The notes: generated by a model not told the origin, from the sequence alone. Shown: positions 1 through 10,468, counted from the stretch's first letter. The stretch is 64,000 bases of DNA from Pseudomonas chlororaphis subsp. aurantiaca (GCF_013466605.1 NZ_CP059162.1:372001-436000); one strand, 5' to 3'. Numbers and translations: made by a program.

Positions 1-1571
1 TCGCGAATGTACAGATTGACGCCCGTGGCGGTGGATTCGGCACTCAGCCAGAGTTTGCGCGGCGGGCCTTTTTCGGTCAGCGCATCCAGGGCGTTGGCCA
101 GCAGGTTGCCGAGCACCTGGCGCAACCGCGTCTCCCCGGCCTCGACCCACAGGGTGGCCGCCGGCAGGTCGCGGATCAGCTCCACTTCCATCGCCCGTCG
201 GCGCTTGGCCAGCAGCGCCAGGGCATCGTCCAGCGCCGGTTGCAGGGCAACGCTTTCCGGCGCGTGGCGGTCGCGGCGGGCAAAGGCGCGCAGGTGGGCG
301 ATGATCGAGGCCATGCGCCCGGTCAATTCGCTGATCAGCTTGAGGTTGCCGCGGGCGTCCTCGGTGCGCTGATGGTCCAGCAGCACCTCGGCGTTTTCCG
401 CGTAGCTGCGGATCGCCGCCAGTGGCTGGTTGAGTTCATGGCTGATGCTCGCCGACATGGTGCCCAGGGCCGAGAGCTTGCCGGCCTGCACCAGGTCGTC
501 CTGGGCGCGCACCAGTTCCTGCTGGGCGTGCTCGCGCTCCAGCACTTCCTGCCTGAGGCGACGGTTGAGGCCTTCCAGGTCGCTGGTACGTTCGGCCACG
601 CGCATTTCCAGCTCGCGCCGGGCCTTGGCTTCGAAGGCGATGCGCTCCAGGTAGTGGCGACGGCGCTGCATCATCAGCCCGAGCAACAGCATCAGCACCA
701 GCAGCGTGGCGCCGCCCACCGCCACCACCGTGCGCACCGGGCGGTCGATCAGGGTGCGCGGGGCCAGGATGCTCACGCTCCAGCCGGTTTCGTCGATCTG
801 TCGGGTCTGGGTCAGCCAGGCGCTGGAGTCGAGGTTCAACGGCCGTGGATCGCGGGTCGGGTAGGGCTGGATGGCGACTATGGCCTTGCTTTCTTCTTCG
901 CTCAGCGGACGGGTCGAGCGGAAGCGCCATTCTGCCCGCGAGGTGAGAATCACCACGCCATTGTGGTCGGTGACCACCAGTTGCTCAGGGGTCTTGCCCC
1001 AGAGGCTTTCGGTGTGGTCCAGGTCGACCTTGACCACCAGCACGCCGATGATTTTCTCGCCGTTGCGCACGGCGGCGGCGAAGAAATAACCACGCTTGGC
1101 CGAGGTGGTGCCCAGGCCGAAGAAGCGCCCCAGGCGCCCGGCCATGGCCTCGCTGAAATACGGGCGGAAGGAGAAGTTACGGCCGACAAAACTGTCGTGT
1201 TTGTCCCAGTTGGACGCCGCCAGGGTATTGCCGGAGGTGTCCATCAGGTACATCACTTCGGCCCCGGTCTGGGCGCTGATGTTTTTCAGCAGGCGGTTGG
1301 CGTTGCCCTGGGTCACGCCGTCGTCCGGCGCACCGAGAACTGCACGCAATGCCGGCAGCTCGCCGAGAATCTGCGGCAGCACTTCATAGCGGTGCAGGGT
1401 GCCCAGCAGGTTGGCGACGTAGAGGTCGAGGGTCTGGCGGTTCTGGCCCGCCAGTTCGCTGCGGTAATAACGCTCGGCCAGGTGCTCCAGCGGCCACAGC
1501 AGCGGCGCCAGGCACAGGGCCAGCAAAGCCAGGCTACGCCAGCGGGGGCGTCGGGGGAGAGGTGGGGTCAT
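1..1571 (-). CDS. dctB: C4-dicarboxylate transport sensor histidine kinase DctB (3' end outside window)
   Basis: Inner-membrane sensor kinase of the DctB family, which detects C4-dicarboxylates (succinate, malate, fumarate) and phosphorylates the sigma-54 activator DctD to induce dicarboxylate uptake. The product begins MTPPLPRRPRWRSLA with an N-terminal membrane segment, followed by a long periplasmic double-PAS-like sensor region. A second membrane segment rich in L and M lies near residue 290, then a coiled-coil linker, and the dimerisation box reads SISHELNQPLAAIRSYAENA with the phosphorylated His at about 378. Part of the ATPase domain is present (ETRLRQVLGNLLANALDAL); the G boxes lie beyond base 1. 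The gene follows rmlD on the same strand after a 36 bp gap, as dctB follows the rml genes in P. aeruginosa. Family call is firm; the exact ligand is inferred. Confidence 0.88.
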   Translation of the reverse strand, partial: MTPPLPRRPRWRSLALLALCLAPLLWPLEHLAERYYRSELAGQNRQTLDLYVANLLGTLHRYEVLPQILGELPALRAVLGAPDDGVTQGNANRLLKNISAQTGAEVMYLMDTSGNTLAASNWDKHDSFVGRNFSFRPYFSEAMAGRLGRFFGLGTTSAKRGYFFAAAVRNGEKIIGVLVVKVDLDHTESLWGKTPEQLVVTDHNGVVILTSRAEWRFRSTRPLSEEESKAIVAIQPYPTRDPRPLNLDSSAWLTQTRQIDETGWSVSILAPRTLIDRPVRTVVAVGGATLLVLMLLLGLMMQRRRHYLERIAFEAKARRELEMRVAERTSDLEGLNRRLRQEVLEREHAQQELVRAQDDLVQAGKLSALGTMSASISHELNQPLAAIRSYAENAEVLLDHQRTEDARGNLKLISELTGRMASIIAHLRAFARRDRHAPESVALQPALDDALALLAKRRRAMEVELIRDLPAATLWVEAGETRLRQVLGNLLANALDALTEKGPPRKLWLSAESTATGVNLYIR

Positions 1572-1607
1572 GAGAGCCGTGCGCCTGTGAGTACAAGCGC
1601 ATTATGC

Positions 1608-2489
1608 CTAGCCCTGCCCGGCAAGACACTCGTGCAATGCGCTGCGCCACTCAGGCTGGACCACGCTCCACTCTCGCGCCAGGCGGCTGCAGTCGAGGCG
1701 GGAGTTCAGGGGGCGCGGTGCGGGTGTCGGATAGGCGCTGGAGGGGATTGCCTCCAGGGTCGCGCAGGCCTTGCCCCGGGCCAACAGGTGTTCGCCGATG
1801 GCCGTGGCGAAGCCGAACCAGGAGGTCTCGCCACCAGCGGTCAGGTGGTAGGTCCCCCATTCTCCTGGCTTGCCCGCCTGCCAGCGCTCGATCAGCGCGG
1901 CGGTGCTGGCGGCGATGGTGCTGGCCCAGGTCGGCGCGCCGATCTGGTCGGCCACCACGCGTAAGTGCGGTTTTTCCTGCAACAGGCGTTGCATGGTCAG
2001 CAGGAAGTTCTTGCCGGTGTTCGAATACACCCAGCTGGTGCGCAGGATCAGGTGTTCGCCACCGACTGCGCTGATGGCCCGTTCGCCGGCCAGTTTGCTC
2101 TGGCCGTAGACGCTCAGTGGGTTGGGTTCATCGTCTTCGGTGTAGGGGGCCTGCTTGCTGCCGTCGAAGACATAATCGGTGGAGTAGTGAATCAGCGGGA
2201 TCCCCAGTTCCCGTGCCTCCTCAGCAAACACCCCGGGGGCGCTGGCATTGATCGCAAAGGCCAGCTCCGGCTCGCTCTGGGCCTGATCGACGGCGGTGTG
2301 GGCGGCCGCGTTGATGATCAGTTGCGGGCGCAGGCTGCGTACCTGTTGGCGAATGGCGTCCGGGTTTGTCAGGTCGAGCAGGCCGCGCCCGGGCACGATC
2401 AATTCGTGCTGGTTTCCCAGGCGCTGTTGCAGGGCCTGGGAGACCTGGCCGTGCTGGCCGCTGATCAGGATCTTCAACCGGCTGCTCAT
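1608..2489 (-). CDS. rmlD: dTDP-4-dehydrorhamnose reductase
   Basis: Cytoplasmic NAD(P)H-dependent reductase making dTDP-L-rhamnose from dTDP-4-dehydro-L-rhamnose, the last step of the rhamnose donor pathway for LPS and rhamnolipid synthesis. The 293-residue protein begins [20 protein letters not shown] with the Rossmann glycine motif and has the short-chain dehydrogenase catalytic pair in YSTDYVFDG and YGQSKLAGE, typical for RmlD. The start is set by the ATGA overlap with the rmlC stop codon; a longer reading upstream would run through rmlC and is not credible. Last gene of the rmlBACD run. In P. aeruginosa the order is B-D-A-C, so the order here differs. Confidence 0.95.
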   Translation of the reverse strand: MSSRLKILISGQHGQVSQALQQRLGNQHELIVPGRGLLDLTNPDAIRQQVRSLRPQLIINAAAHTAVDQAQSEPELAFAINASAPGVFAEEARELGIPLIHYSTDYVFDGSKQAPYTEDDEPNPLSVYGQSKLAGERAISAVGGEHLILRTSWVYSNTGKNFLLTMQRLLQEKPHLRVVADQIGAPTWASTIAASTAALIERWQAGKPGEWGTYHLTAGGETSWFGFATAIGEHLLARGKACATLEAIPSSAYPTPAPRPLNSRLDCSRLAREWSVVQPEWRSALHECLAGQG

Positions 2490-3031
2490 GGGAACAGCTC
2501 GGCTTCGCTGAGCAACTTGCCAGCCTGATCCTTGGCCGAGAGCTGCGCCGGGCCCGTGAGTTGCCAGTCGATGGCCAGGGTCGGATCGTCCCAGCGAATG
2601 CAGCGTTCGGACGCCGGGGTGTAGTAGTCGGTGGTCTTGTAGAGGAACTCGGCGTACTCGCTCAGCACCACGAAACCGTGGGCGAAGCCTTCCGGTACCC
2701 ACAGCTGGCGGTGATTGTCCGCGGACAGCCGCACCCCGACCCATTTGCCGAAGTGTGGCGAGCTGCGGCGGATGTCCACTGTCACGTCGAGCACTTCGCC
2801 GGCGACGACCCGCACCAGTTTTCCCTGGGTGTTTTCGATCTGGTAGTGCAGGCCGCGCAGCACGCCCTTTTGCGAGCGCGAATGGTTGTCCTGGACGAAC
2901 TGGGTGCGCACGCCGGTCGCGGCTTCGAACGCCTTGGCATTGAAGCTCTCGTAGAAAAAACCGCGCTCGTCGCCAAAGACCTTGGGCTCGATGATCAGCA
3001 CGCCGGGCAGTTCGGTGGCCAGGACCTTCAT
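2486..3031 (-). CDS. rmlC: dTDP-4-dehydrorhamnose 3,5-epimerase
   Basis: Cupin-fold epimerase that converts dTDP-4-dehydro-6-deoxy-D-glucose to the L-lyxo sugar, third step of dTDP-rhamnose synthesis. The protein has 181 residues, the usual RmlC length. It starts [20 protein letters not shown] and contains the family signature [11 protein letters not shown], the [18 protein letters not shown] segment with the catalytic His, and the downstream VPEGFAHGF strand. Its start codon overlaps the rmlA stop and its stop overlaps the rmlD start, both as ATGA, indicating translational coupling. Function is certain at the family level. Confidence 0.96.
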   Translation of the reverse strand: MKVLATELPGVLIIEPKVFGDERGFFYESFNAKAFEAATGVRTQFVQDNHSRSQKGVLRGLHYQIENTQGKLVRVVAGEVLDVTVDIRRSSPHFGKWVGVRLSADNHRQLWVPEGFAHGFVVLSEYAEFLYKTTDYYTPASERCIRWDDPTLAIDWQLTGPAQLSAKDQAGKLLSEAELFP

Positions 3032-3903
3032 TGGGCTTCTCCCGCCAGGCTGTAGAGGTATTGCCCGTAACCGGTCTTGCCGAAGTACTTGGCGTGCTCG
3101 AGCAAGTGCTCGCGGTCGATCCAGCCCTGGTTGTAGGCGATTTCCTCGAGGCAGGCGACTTTCAGGCCCTGGCGGTGCTCGATGGTCTGCACATACTGCG
3201 AGGCTTCCAGCAGGCTGTCGTGGGTTCCGGTGTCGAGCCAGGCGAAACCACGGCCGAAACGTTCGACACTGAGGTCGCCGCGTTGCAGGTAGGCATTGTT
3301 GACGTCGGTGATTTCCAGCTCGCCGCGTGCCGAAGGCTTGACCGCCTTGGCGATGCTGACCACCGAGTTGTCGTAGAAATACAGCCCGGTCACGGCATAG
3401 CTGGACTTGGGATGCAGGGGTTTTTCTTCGATCGACAGGGCATTGCCCTGTTCGTCGAAATCGATCACGCCAAAGCGCTGGGGGTCCTTGACCCAGTAGC
3501 CGAAGACCGTCGCTCCGGAGGGTTTCGACGCGGCGTTCTGCAGCTTCTCGGTGAAGTGCTGGCCGTGGAAGATGTTGTCGCCGAGGATCAGGCACACCGG
3601 GTCGTCGCCAATGAATTCCTCGCCGATCAGGAACGCCTGCGCCAGGCCGTCCGGCGACGGTTGTTCGGCGTAGCTGAAACGCACCCCGAACTGGCTGCCG
3701 TCACCCAGCAGGTTGCGGTACTGCGGCAGGTCCTGGGGCGTGGAAATCAGCAGGATGTCCTTGATGCCGGCCAGCATCAGCACCGAGATCGGGTAATAGA
3801 TCATCGGTTTGTCGTAGACCGGCAGCAGTTGCTTGGATACACCCAGGGTGATCGGGTGCAGGCGGGTGCCCGAGCCACCCGCCAGAACGATACCTTTCAT
3901 CAT
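3028..3903 (-). CDS. rmlA: glucose-1-phosphate thymidylyltransferase
   Basis: Nucleotidyltransferase that joins dTTP and glucose-1-phosphate to give dTDP-glucose, the entry and feedback-controlled step of rhamnose synthesis. The 291-residue protein begins [19 protein letters not shown], the G-x-G-x-R nucleotide-binding loop, followed by [20 protein letters not shown] with the substrate contacts. Length matches the family (about 290-295). Two consecutive ATG codons lie at the start; the first (base 3903) overlaps the rmlB stop as ATGA, the second (3900) would give MKGIVLAGG. The stop overlaps the rmlC start. Second gene of the operon. Confidence 0.96.
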   Translation of the reverse strand: MMKGIVLAGGSGTRLHPITLGVSKQLLPVYDKPMIYYPISVLMLAGIKDILLISTPQDLPQYRNLLGDGSQFGVRFSYAEQPSPDGLAQAFLIGEEFIGDDPVCLILGDNIFHGQHFTEKLQNAASKPSGATVFGYWVKDPQRFGVIDFDEQGNALSIEEKPLHPKSSYAVTGLYFYDNSVVSIAKAVKPSARGELEITDVNNAYLQRGDLSVERFGRGFAWLDTGTHDSLLEASQYVQTIEHRQGLKVACLEEIAYNQGWIDREHLLEHAKYFGKTGYGQYLYSLAGEAQ

Positions 3904-4982
3904 GCGATCAGATCCTTGAAGTCAGTGAAGCCCAGCCGTTGCCCTTGATAGCTGCCGTCCTGCACGTGCTGGCACCATTCCTGGTTGTCCAGGTACCACT
4001 GCACGGTCTTGCGCAGGCCGCTGGCGAAGGTTTCTTGTGGTACCCAGCCCAGTTCGCGCTCGATCTTGCCGGCGTCGATGGCGTAGCGCAGGTCATGGCC
4101 GGGGCGGTCCTGGACGAAGGTGATCAGGTCGGCGTAGTGCTGCACGCCTTCGGGCTTGCGTGGCGCCAGTTCTTCCAGCAGTTGGCAGATGCCGCGCACC
4201 ACGTCGATGTTTGTCTGTTCGTTGTGGCCGCCGATGTTGTAGGTCTCGCCGACCACGCCTTCGGTCACTACCTTGAGCAGGGCGCGGGCGTGGTCTTCGA
4301 CGAACAGCCAGTCACGCACTTGCAGGCCGTTGCCATACACCGGCAGTGGCTTCCCGGCCAGGGCGTTGAGGATCACCAGCGGGATGAGCTTTTCCGGGAA
4401 GTGGAACGGCCCGTAGTTGTTCGAGCAGTTGGTGACCAGTACCGGCAGGCCGTAGGTGCGCTGCCAGGCGCGGACCAGGTGGTCGGACGCGGCCTTGCTG
4501 GCGGAGTAGGGAGAGCTGGGGGCGTAGGGCGTGGTTTCGGTGAACAGGTCGTCGACGCCGTGCAGGTCGCCGTACACCTCGTCGGTGGAAATATGGTGGA
4601 AGCGGAAGGCGCTTTTCTCCGCTGCCGGCAGGGTCTGCCAATAGGCGCGCGTGGCTTCCAGCAGGCTGTAGGTGCCGACGATGTTGGTCTGGATGAAGTC
4701 CGAAGGACCGTCGATGGAACGATCGACATGGGACTCGGCGGCCAGGTGCATGATCGCCTGGGGCTGGAAGCGCTCGAGCAGGGCGCTGACGGTGGCCTGG
4801 TCGACGATGTCGGCCTGGACGAACTCGTAGCGGGTGTCGCTGGCGATACTCGACAGCGACTCCAGGTTGCCGGCGTAGGTCAGCTTGTCGAGGTTGAGCA
4901 CTTCGTGTTCGGTATTGCGGATCAGGTGGCGAACCAGCGCCGATCCAATAAAACCGGCACCGCCGGTAACGAGAATGCGCAT
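3900..4982 (-). CDS. rmlB: dTDP-glucose 4,6-dehydratase
   Basis: NAD-dependent extended short-chain dehydrogenase that makes dTDP-4-dehydro-6-deoxy-D-glucose, second step of dTDP-rhamnose synthesis. The 360-residue protein starts [20 protein letters not shown] with the GxxGxxG NAD site. It has the [12 protein letters not shown] segment, the catalytic STDEVYGDL loop, and the [12 protein letters not shown] motif with the YxxxK pair. First gene of rmlBACD on the minus strand; the 223 bp up to the divergent gene at 5206 must hold the promoter, but I could not assign -35/-10 elements with confidence. A purine-rich GAAGAAGG lies just upstream of the ATG. Confidence 0.96.
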   Translation of the reverse strand: MRILVTGGAGFIGSALVRHLIRNTEHEVLNLDKLTYAGNLESLSSIASDTRYEFVQADIVDQATVSALLERFQPQAIMHLAAESHVDRSIDGPSDFIQTNIVGTYSLLEATRAYWQTLPAAEKSAFRFHHISTDEVYGDLHGVDDLFTETTPYAPSSPYSASKAASDHLVRAWQRTYGLPVLVTNCSNNYGPFHFPEKLIPLVILNALAGKPLPVYGNGLQVRDWLFVEDHARALLKVVTEGVVGETYNIGGHNEQTNIDVVRGICQLLEELAPRKPEGVQHYADLITFVQDRPGHDLRYAIDAGKIERELGWVPQETFASGLRKTVQWYLDNQEWCQHVQDGSYQGQRLGFTDFKDLIA

Positions 4983-5205
4983 ATGGGTAGGCCTTCTTCC
5001 CTAAGACGTGGAGTCGCAAATGGAGCATAGCTTGTCGGCAGCCAGCGGCCGCTGCAAGGGCCGCCGACGTCTGGCCCGGGTATTGGCATCCTGTTTAGCT
5101 TCCCGGCGGCGGTGCAGCCCTTGTCGACTGCCCGGGCCTGGGGGTTGCGTAACGCCCGGCGCAGTGGCGATATACGCATCTGACAATAATTCCAGGGGTC
5201 GTTCC

Positions 5206-8118
5206 ATGTTGCTCGCCACGTTGATTCACCGCGCCAGCCTGCCCGGTCCGCAGGTCACCCCACAGCAGGCGCTGGACCTGCTCGAAGTGCACTACGGCCT
5301 TGGCGGCACGCTGCAATCGTTGGGCAGCCAGCAGGATCTCAACTACCGGCTCGACAGCCCCCAGGGGCGGTTTGTCCTGAAGATCTGCCGTGGCGACTAT
5401 GCGGCCCTGGAACTACAAGCCCAGCACGCGGCGCTCAAGCATCTTGGCAACCACCCCGAACTGCACGTACCCCGGGTGATCCTGGCGAAGAACGGCGCCG
5501 ACCTGCTGTCGCTGGACGTCGATGGCCAGGCGCTGCATGTGCGGCTGCTCGACTACATCGAAGGCCAGCCGCTGACCCACCTCAAGCACCTGGGCCCCGA
5601 GCTGGCAGCCGGCTTTGGCCGGCTGTGCGGGCAGATGGACCTGGCCCTGGCGGACTTCCAGCACCCAGGACTTACGCGCACCCTGCAATGGGACGCGCGT
5701 CACGCCCATAGCCTGATCCATCACCTGTTGCCGGTGATCGCCGACGAGCAGCAGCGCAGCCTGATCGCCGAAGTGGCCGAGCAGGCAGAGCGCCGTGTGC
5801 AGCGTCTGGCCGAGCAGTTGCCGGTGCAGGCGATCCACCTGGACATCACCGACGACAATGTGGTCTGGCAGCGTGACGCCCAGCGCCACTGGCAGGTGCA
5901 GGGGGTGATCGATTTCGGCGACCTGATCCGCACCTGGCGCATCACCGACCTGTCGGTGACCTGCGCGGCGTTGCTGCACCATGCCGAGGGCGATCCGTTC
6001 TGCATCCTGCCGGCGGTCCGCGCCTATCACGCGGTCAATCCGTTGCAACAGGTCGAGTTGCTGGCGCTATGGCCGCTGATCGTGGCCCGCGCCGCGGTGC
6101 TGGTGCTCAGTGGCGAACAGCAGGTAAGCATCGACCCGAACAATCAGTACAGCCGCGACAACCTGAACCACGAGTGGGAAATCTTCCGCGTCGCCACTTC
6201 GGTGCCGTTCGAATTGATGGAAGCGGCGATCCTCGGGGCGGTCGGTCAGGCGCTGCCGGCCATCGCCGGCGAAGGTTTCGCCCCCTTGTTGCCGGGCCTG
6301 GTGGGGCGCGAGTTCGCCCTGATCGACCTGGGCGTGCTCAGCCCGCACTTCGAGGCCGGCAACTGGGAGCAGCCGGAGATCGATACCCAGCTGTTGCAGC
6401 AGGCCGCCGCGGCCCATGGACTGGCGGCCAGTCGCTACGGGCAGTACCGCCTGTCCCGGACCTGTCCGGACAGTGCCGTCGAGCCGGACACCTTCCCCTT
6501 GCATGTGCAGTTGCAGGTGCCGTCGGGCACGGCGGTCGAAGCGCCTTTTGCCGGGGTGCTGCACCGCGCCGCCGACGGTGCGTTGCGCCTCGACGGCCCG
6601 CAATTGAGTGTGCGGCTATGGGGCGTCACGCCCTCGGTGCATGCCGGCGCGGCGCTGGTCAAAGGCCAGGTGCTGGGGACGGTGGACGGCGGGCTCAAGG
6701 TCCAGCTGTGCCGTGGCGTTCAGCTTGATCCGCCGCTGTTCTGTACCCCATCGCGAGCCGCGGCATGGCAGGCGCTGTGCCCGTCGCCGGCGGCGCTGCT
6801 GGGCCTGGCCTGCGATGCCGAGCCGGAGCTCGATCCGCAAGCCTTGCTGGCGCGACGCGATGCCAGTTTCGCCCGCTCGCAGAAGCACTATTACGTCGAC
6901 CCGCCACGTATCGAGCGCGGCTGGCGCAACCATCTGATCGACATGCAGGGCCGTTCCTACCTGGACATGCTCAACAACGTCGCGGTGCTCGGCCACGGAC
7001 ATCCACGGATGGCCGCCGAGGCCGCGCGCCAATGGTCGCTGCTCAACACCAACTCGCGCTTCCACTACGCAGCGATTGCCGAGTTCTCCGAACGTCTGCT
7101 GGCGCTGGCGCCGGACTCCATGGACCGGGTGTTCCTGGTCAACAGCGGCAGCGAGGCCAACGACCTGGCGATCCGCCTGGCCTGGGCCTATAGCGGTGGG
7201 CGCGACATGCTCAGCGTGCTGGAGGCCTACCACGGCTGGACGGTGGGCGCGGACGCGGTGTCCACCTCGATCGCCGACAACCCCCAGGCCCTGAGCAGCC
7301 GCCCGGACTGGGTGCATCCGGTGACCGCGCCCAATACCTATCGCGGCGAGTTCCGCGGCCAGAACAGCACCCCGGATTACGTGCGCAGCGTCGAACACAA
7401 CCTGGCCAAGCTGGCGGAGCAGAAGCGCCAGCTGGCCGGTTTCATCTGCGAGCCGGTGTATGGCAACGCCGGCGGCATCGCTTTGCCGCCGGGTTACCTG
7501 AAGCAGGTCTACGCCCTGGTCCGCGCCCAGGGCGGGGTGTGCATCGCCGACGAGGTGCAGGTCGGCTACGGGCGCATGGGCAAGTTCTTCTGGGGCTTCG
7601 AAGAGCAGGGCGTGGTGCCGGACATCATCACCATGGCCAAAGGCATGGGCAACGGCCAGCCGCTGGGGGCGGTGATCACCCGCCGGGAGATCGCCGAAGC
7701 GCTGGAGGCCGAAGGTTATTTCTTCTCCTCGGCCGGCGGCAGCCCGGTGAGTTGCCGGATCGGCATGGCGGTGCTGGACGTGATGCAGGAAGAAAAACTC
7801 TGGGAAAACGCCCAGGTGGTCGGCGGCCACTTCAAGCAGCGCCTCGAAGCCCTGATCGACCGTTATCCGCTGGTGGGCGCAGTGCATGGCTCAGGGTTCT
7901 ACCTGGGGCTGGAGCTGATCCGCAATCGCCAGACCCTGGAGCCGGCCACGGAGGAGACCGCCCTGCTGTGCGATCGCCTGCGCGAACTGGGGATCTTCAT
8001 GCAGCCCACCGGCGACTACCTGAACATCCTCAAGATCAAGCCGCCGATGGTCACCACGCGCCAGAGCGTCGACTTCTTTGTCGACATGTTGGCGAAGGTG
8101 CTGGACGAGGGGCTCTGA
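5206..8118 (+). CDS. APH-type kinase / M23-like / class III transaminase fusion protein
   Basis: Cytoplasmic three-domain protein of 970 residues. Residues about 20-290 form an aminoglycoside/choline-kinase (APH) fold with the Brenner motif HLDITDDN (Asp213 catalytic) and the metal site IDFGD (Asp236). Residues about 400-540 resemble the M23/biotinyl-lipoyl beta domain, with the metal-binding His motifs missing. Residues about 565-965 are a class III PLP transaminase with VNSGSEAND, IADEVQVGYGRMG and the PLP lysine K812 in ITMAKGMGNGQPLG. From family knowledge, human homologues of the two end domains are hydroxylysine kinase and the ammoniophospho-lyases PHYKPL/ETNPPL, so a kinase plus phospho-lyase that phosphorylates an amino alcohol and then eliminates phosphate and ammonia is the best inference. 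Substrate unknown. Start chosen at the ATG after AGGGG; earlier codons extend into the rmlB promoter region. Confidence 0.85.
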   Translation: MLLATLIHRASLPGPQVTPQQALDLLEVHYGLGGTLQSLGSQQDLNYRLDSPQGRFVLKICRGDYAALELQAQHAALKHLGNHPELHVPRVILAKNGADLLSLDVDGQALHVRLLDYIEGQPLTHLKHLGPELAAGFGRLCGQMDLALADFQHPGLTRTLQWDARHAHSLIHHLLPVIADEQQRSLIAEVAEQAERRVQRLAEQLPVQAIHLDITDDNVVWQRDAQRHWQVQGVIDFGDLIRTWRITDLSVTCAALLHHAEGDPFCILPAVRAYHAVNPLQQVELLALWPLIVARAAVLVLSGEQQVSIDPNNQYSRDNLNHEWEIFRVATSVPFELMEAAILGAVGQALPAIAGEGFAPLLPGLVGREFALIDLGVLSPHFEAGNWEQPEIDTQLLQQAAAAHGLAASRYGQYRLSRTCPDSAVEPDTFPLHVQLQVPSGTAVEAPFAGVLHRAADGALRLDGPQLSVRLWGVTPSVHAGAALVKGQVLGTVDGGLKVQLCRGVQLDPPLFCTPSRAAAWQALCPSPAALLGLACDAEPELDPQALLARRDASFARSQKHYYVDPPRIERGWRNHLIDMQGRSYLDMLNNVAVLGHGHPRMAAEAARQWSLLNTNSRFHYAAIAEFSERLLALAPDSMDRVFLVNSGSEANDLAIRLAWAYSGGRDMLSVLEAYHGWTVGADAVSTSIADNPQALSSRPDWVHPVTAPNTYRGEFRGQNSTPDYVRSVEHNLAKLAEQKRQLAGFICEPVYGNAGGIALPPGYLKQVYALVRAQGGVCIADEVQVGYGRMGKFFWGFEEQGVVPDIITMAKGMGNGQPLGAVITRREIAEALEAEGYFFSSAGGSPVSCRIGMAVLDVMQEEKLWENAQVVGGHFKQRLEALIDRYPLVGAVHGSGFYLGLELIRNRQTLEPATEETALLCDRLRELGIFMQPTGDYLNILKIKPPMVTTRQSVDFFVDMLAKVLDEGL

Positions 8119-8145
8119 AGTCACGAGCTACAAGACCGATGCTTC

Positions 8146-8182
8146 TGTAGGAGCGGGGGGACGCCCAGTCATTGCCCGCGAT
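8146..8182. repeat. degenerate REP element (family A)
   Basis: The sequence contains TGTAGGAGCG followed about 20 bp later by TTGCCCGCGAT, a broken copy of the TGTAGGAGCGAGGCTTGCCC repeat seen several times elsewhere in this window. It sits directly after the fusion gene stop. Confidence 0.5.
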
Positions 8183-8211
8183 AGCGCCCTGTACAGATAC
8201 CCTAAAAACCT

Positions 8212-8243
8212 CGATAAATACCGATAACAATCGGTATTTATCG
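8212..8243. promoter_or_regulatory. 14-bp perfect inverted repeat, candidate operator upstream of aguBA
   Basis: CGATAAATACCGAT and its exact reverse complement are separated by AACA, a 14-bp arm palindrome with a 4-base spacer. It lies 163 bp before the aguB start. The core CCGATAACAATCGG is nearly repeated at 8283-8296, 62 bp away centre to centre (about six helical turns), which favours a DNA-binding dimer over a chance hairpin. No T-run follows, so it is not an intrinsic terminator. Confidence 0.5.
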
Positions 8244-8282
8244 TCATATCTTTTCATGGATTATATTTATACACTTCTAAAG

Positions 8283-8296
8283 TCGATTTTTATCGG
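8283..8296. promoter_or_regulatory. second copy of the CCGATAAmAATCG motif
   Basis: TCGATTTTTATCGG reads on the minus strand as CCGATAAAAATCGA, matching the core of the palindrome at 8221-8234 at all but the central base and the last. Its position between that palindrome and aguB suggests a two-site operator. Which protein binds is unknown. Confidence 0.4.
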
Positions 8297-8316
8297 ATAT
8301 AAAGTCATCCCTGTCG

Positions 8317-8337
8317 GGACCCGGCCAAGCCGGGTCC
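8317..8337. repeat. GC-rich hairpin in aguB leader
   Basis: GGACCCGGC and GCCGGGTCC form a 9-bp perfect stem around CAA. No run of T follows, so it is more likely a leader or REP-like hairpin than a terminator. Function not known. Confidence 0.4.
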
Positions 8338-8405
8338 GGCCTTGCCCTTTTCTGTCATCGGCCGATGCCACCATCGGTCCTTTGCTGCTGCCCAGGAGAT
8401 GATTC

Positions 8406-9284
<879 letters not shown>

Positions 9285-9288
9285 ACCC

Positions 9289-10395
9289 ATGACCACTTTG
9301 CACAGCACCCCTCGCGCCGACGGCTTCTACATGCCAGCCGAGTGGGCGACGCAGACCCAGACCTGGATGATCTGGCCCGAGCGCCCGGACAACTGGCGCC
9401 TGGGCGGCAAGCCGGCGCAAGCCGCGCACGTAGCGGTGGCCAAGGCTATCGCCCGCTTCGAACCGGTGACCGTGGCTGTCTCCGCGGGCCAATATGAAAA
9501 TGCCCGGGCACGCCTGGACGTGCCGAATATCCGCCTGGTGGAGATGTCCAGCGACGACGCCTGGGTCCGGGATACCGGCCCGACCTTCGTCATCAACGAC
9601 AAGGGCGAAGTCCGTGGCGTGAACTGGGACTTCAACGCCTGGGGCGGTTTCGACGGCGGCCTGTATTCGCCGTGGAACCGTGACTCGCAGGTGGGCGGCA
9701 AGATCCTCGAGATCGAGCGCAGCCCGCGTTACCGCACCGAGGGCTTCGTGCTCGAAGGCGGCTCGATTCACGTCGACGGCGAAGGCACGGTGATCACCAC
9801 CGAAGAGTGCCTGCTCAACCGCAATCGCAACCCGCACCTGAACCGTGCCGAGATCGAAGCGGTGCTCAGCGCCCACCTGGCGGTGGATAAGGTCATCTGG
9901 CTGCCGGACGGCCTGTACAACGACGAAACCGACGGCCATGTGGATAACTTCTGCTGCTACGTGCGCCCGGGCGAAGTGCTGCTGGCCTGGACCGACGACC
10001 CGCAGGACCCGAACTACCCGCGCTGCCAGGCGGCGCTGAAAGTGCTGCAAGACAGCACCGATGCCAAGGGGCGCCCGTTCACGGTGCACAAGATGCCGAT
10101 TCCTGGGCCGCTGTACGCGACCGAAGAAGAGTGCGCGGGCGTCGACCCGGTGGATGGCACCCAGGAACGTAATCCGTCGGTGCGCCTGGCCGGTTCCTAT
10201 GTGAACTTCCTGATCGTCAACGGTGGCATCATCGCCCCGAGTTTCGACGACCCCCTGGATGCCCAGGCCAAGGAAATCCTGCAGAACCTGTTCCCGCAAC
10301 ACGAGGTGGTGATGGTGCCGGGTCGCGAGTTGTTACTGGGGGGCGGAAATATCCATTGCCTTACCCAACAGCAACCGGCGCCGCACAAGGTTTGA
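9289..10395 (+). CDS. aguA: agmatine deiminase
   Basis: Guanidino-modifying (pentein-fold) enzyme that hydrolyses agmatine to N-carbamoylputrescine and ammonia, feeding AguB. The protein has 368 residues, the family length. Conserved elements are [12 protein letters not shown] (substrate Asp), [28 protein letters not shown] (catalytic His) and the C-terminal [13 protein letters not shown] with the nucleophile Cys357. Start chosen at [13 protein letters not shown], 4 bases after aguB; an upstream in-frame ATG lies deep inside aguB. Followed by an intrinsic terminator at 10469. Together with aguB it turns arginine-derived agmatine into putrescine. Confidence 0.95.
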   Translation: MTTLHSTPRADGFYMPAEWATQTQTWMIWPERPDNWRLGGKPAQAAHVAVAKAIARFEPVTVAVSAGQYENARARLDVPNIRLVEMSSDDAWVRDTGPTFVINDKGEVRGVNWDFNAWGGFDGGLYSPWNRDSQVGGKILEIERSPRYRTEGFVLEGGSIHVDGEGTVITTEECLLNRNRNPHLNRAEIEAVLSAHLAVDKVIWLPDGLYNDETDGHVDNFCCYVRPGEVLLAWTDDPQDPNYPRCQAALKVLQDSTDAKGRPFTVHKMPIPGPLYATEEECAGVDPVDGTQERNPSVRLAGSYVNFLIVNGGIIAPSFDDPLDAQAKEILQNLFPQHEVVMVPGRELLLGGGNIHCLTQQQPAPHKV

Positions 10396-10468
10396 GTGTT
10401 GTTGTAACAGCCTGTGACGCCTGATTGACGGGCTGCTACATGGATCCAATCCGGCGTCGCCCGGCAAG

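Noticed and set aside
240..1964. Long plus-strand open frame opposite dctB and rmlD
   Set aside because: The minus strand carries an obvious DctB with all family motifs; the plus frame is a GC-rich mirror without domains and crosses the gap between two genes.
5008..5205. 66-residue N-terminal extension of the kinase/transaminase fusion
   Set aside because: The extension lies in the divergent promoter gap, is Arg/Cys-rich and unlike the APH fold; the ATG at 5206 has a ribosome-binding sequence.
8317..8337. Hairpin before aguB as an intrinsic terminator of the fusion gene
   Set aside because: The stem is strong but only CCGGCCTTGCCC follows; there is no T-run on either strand.
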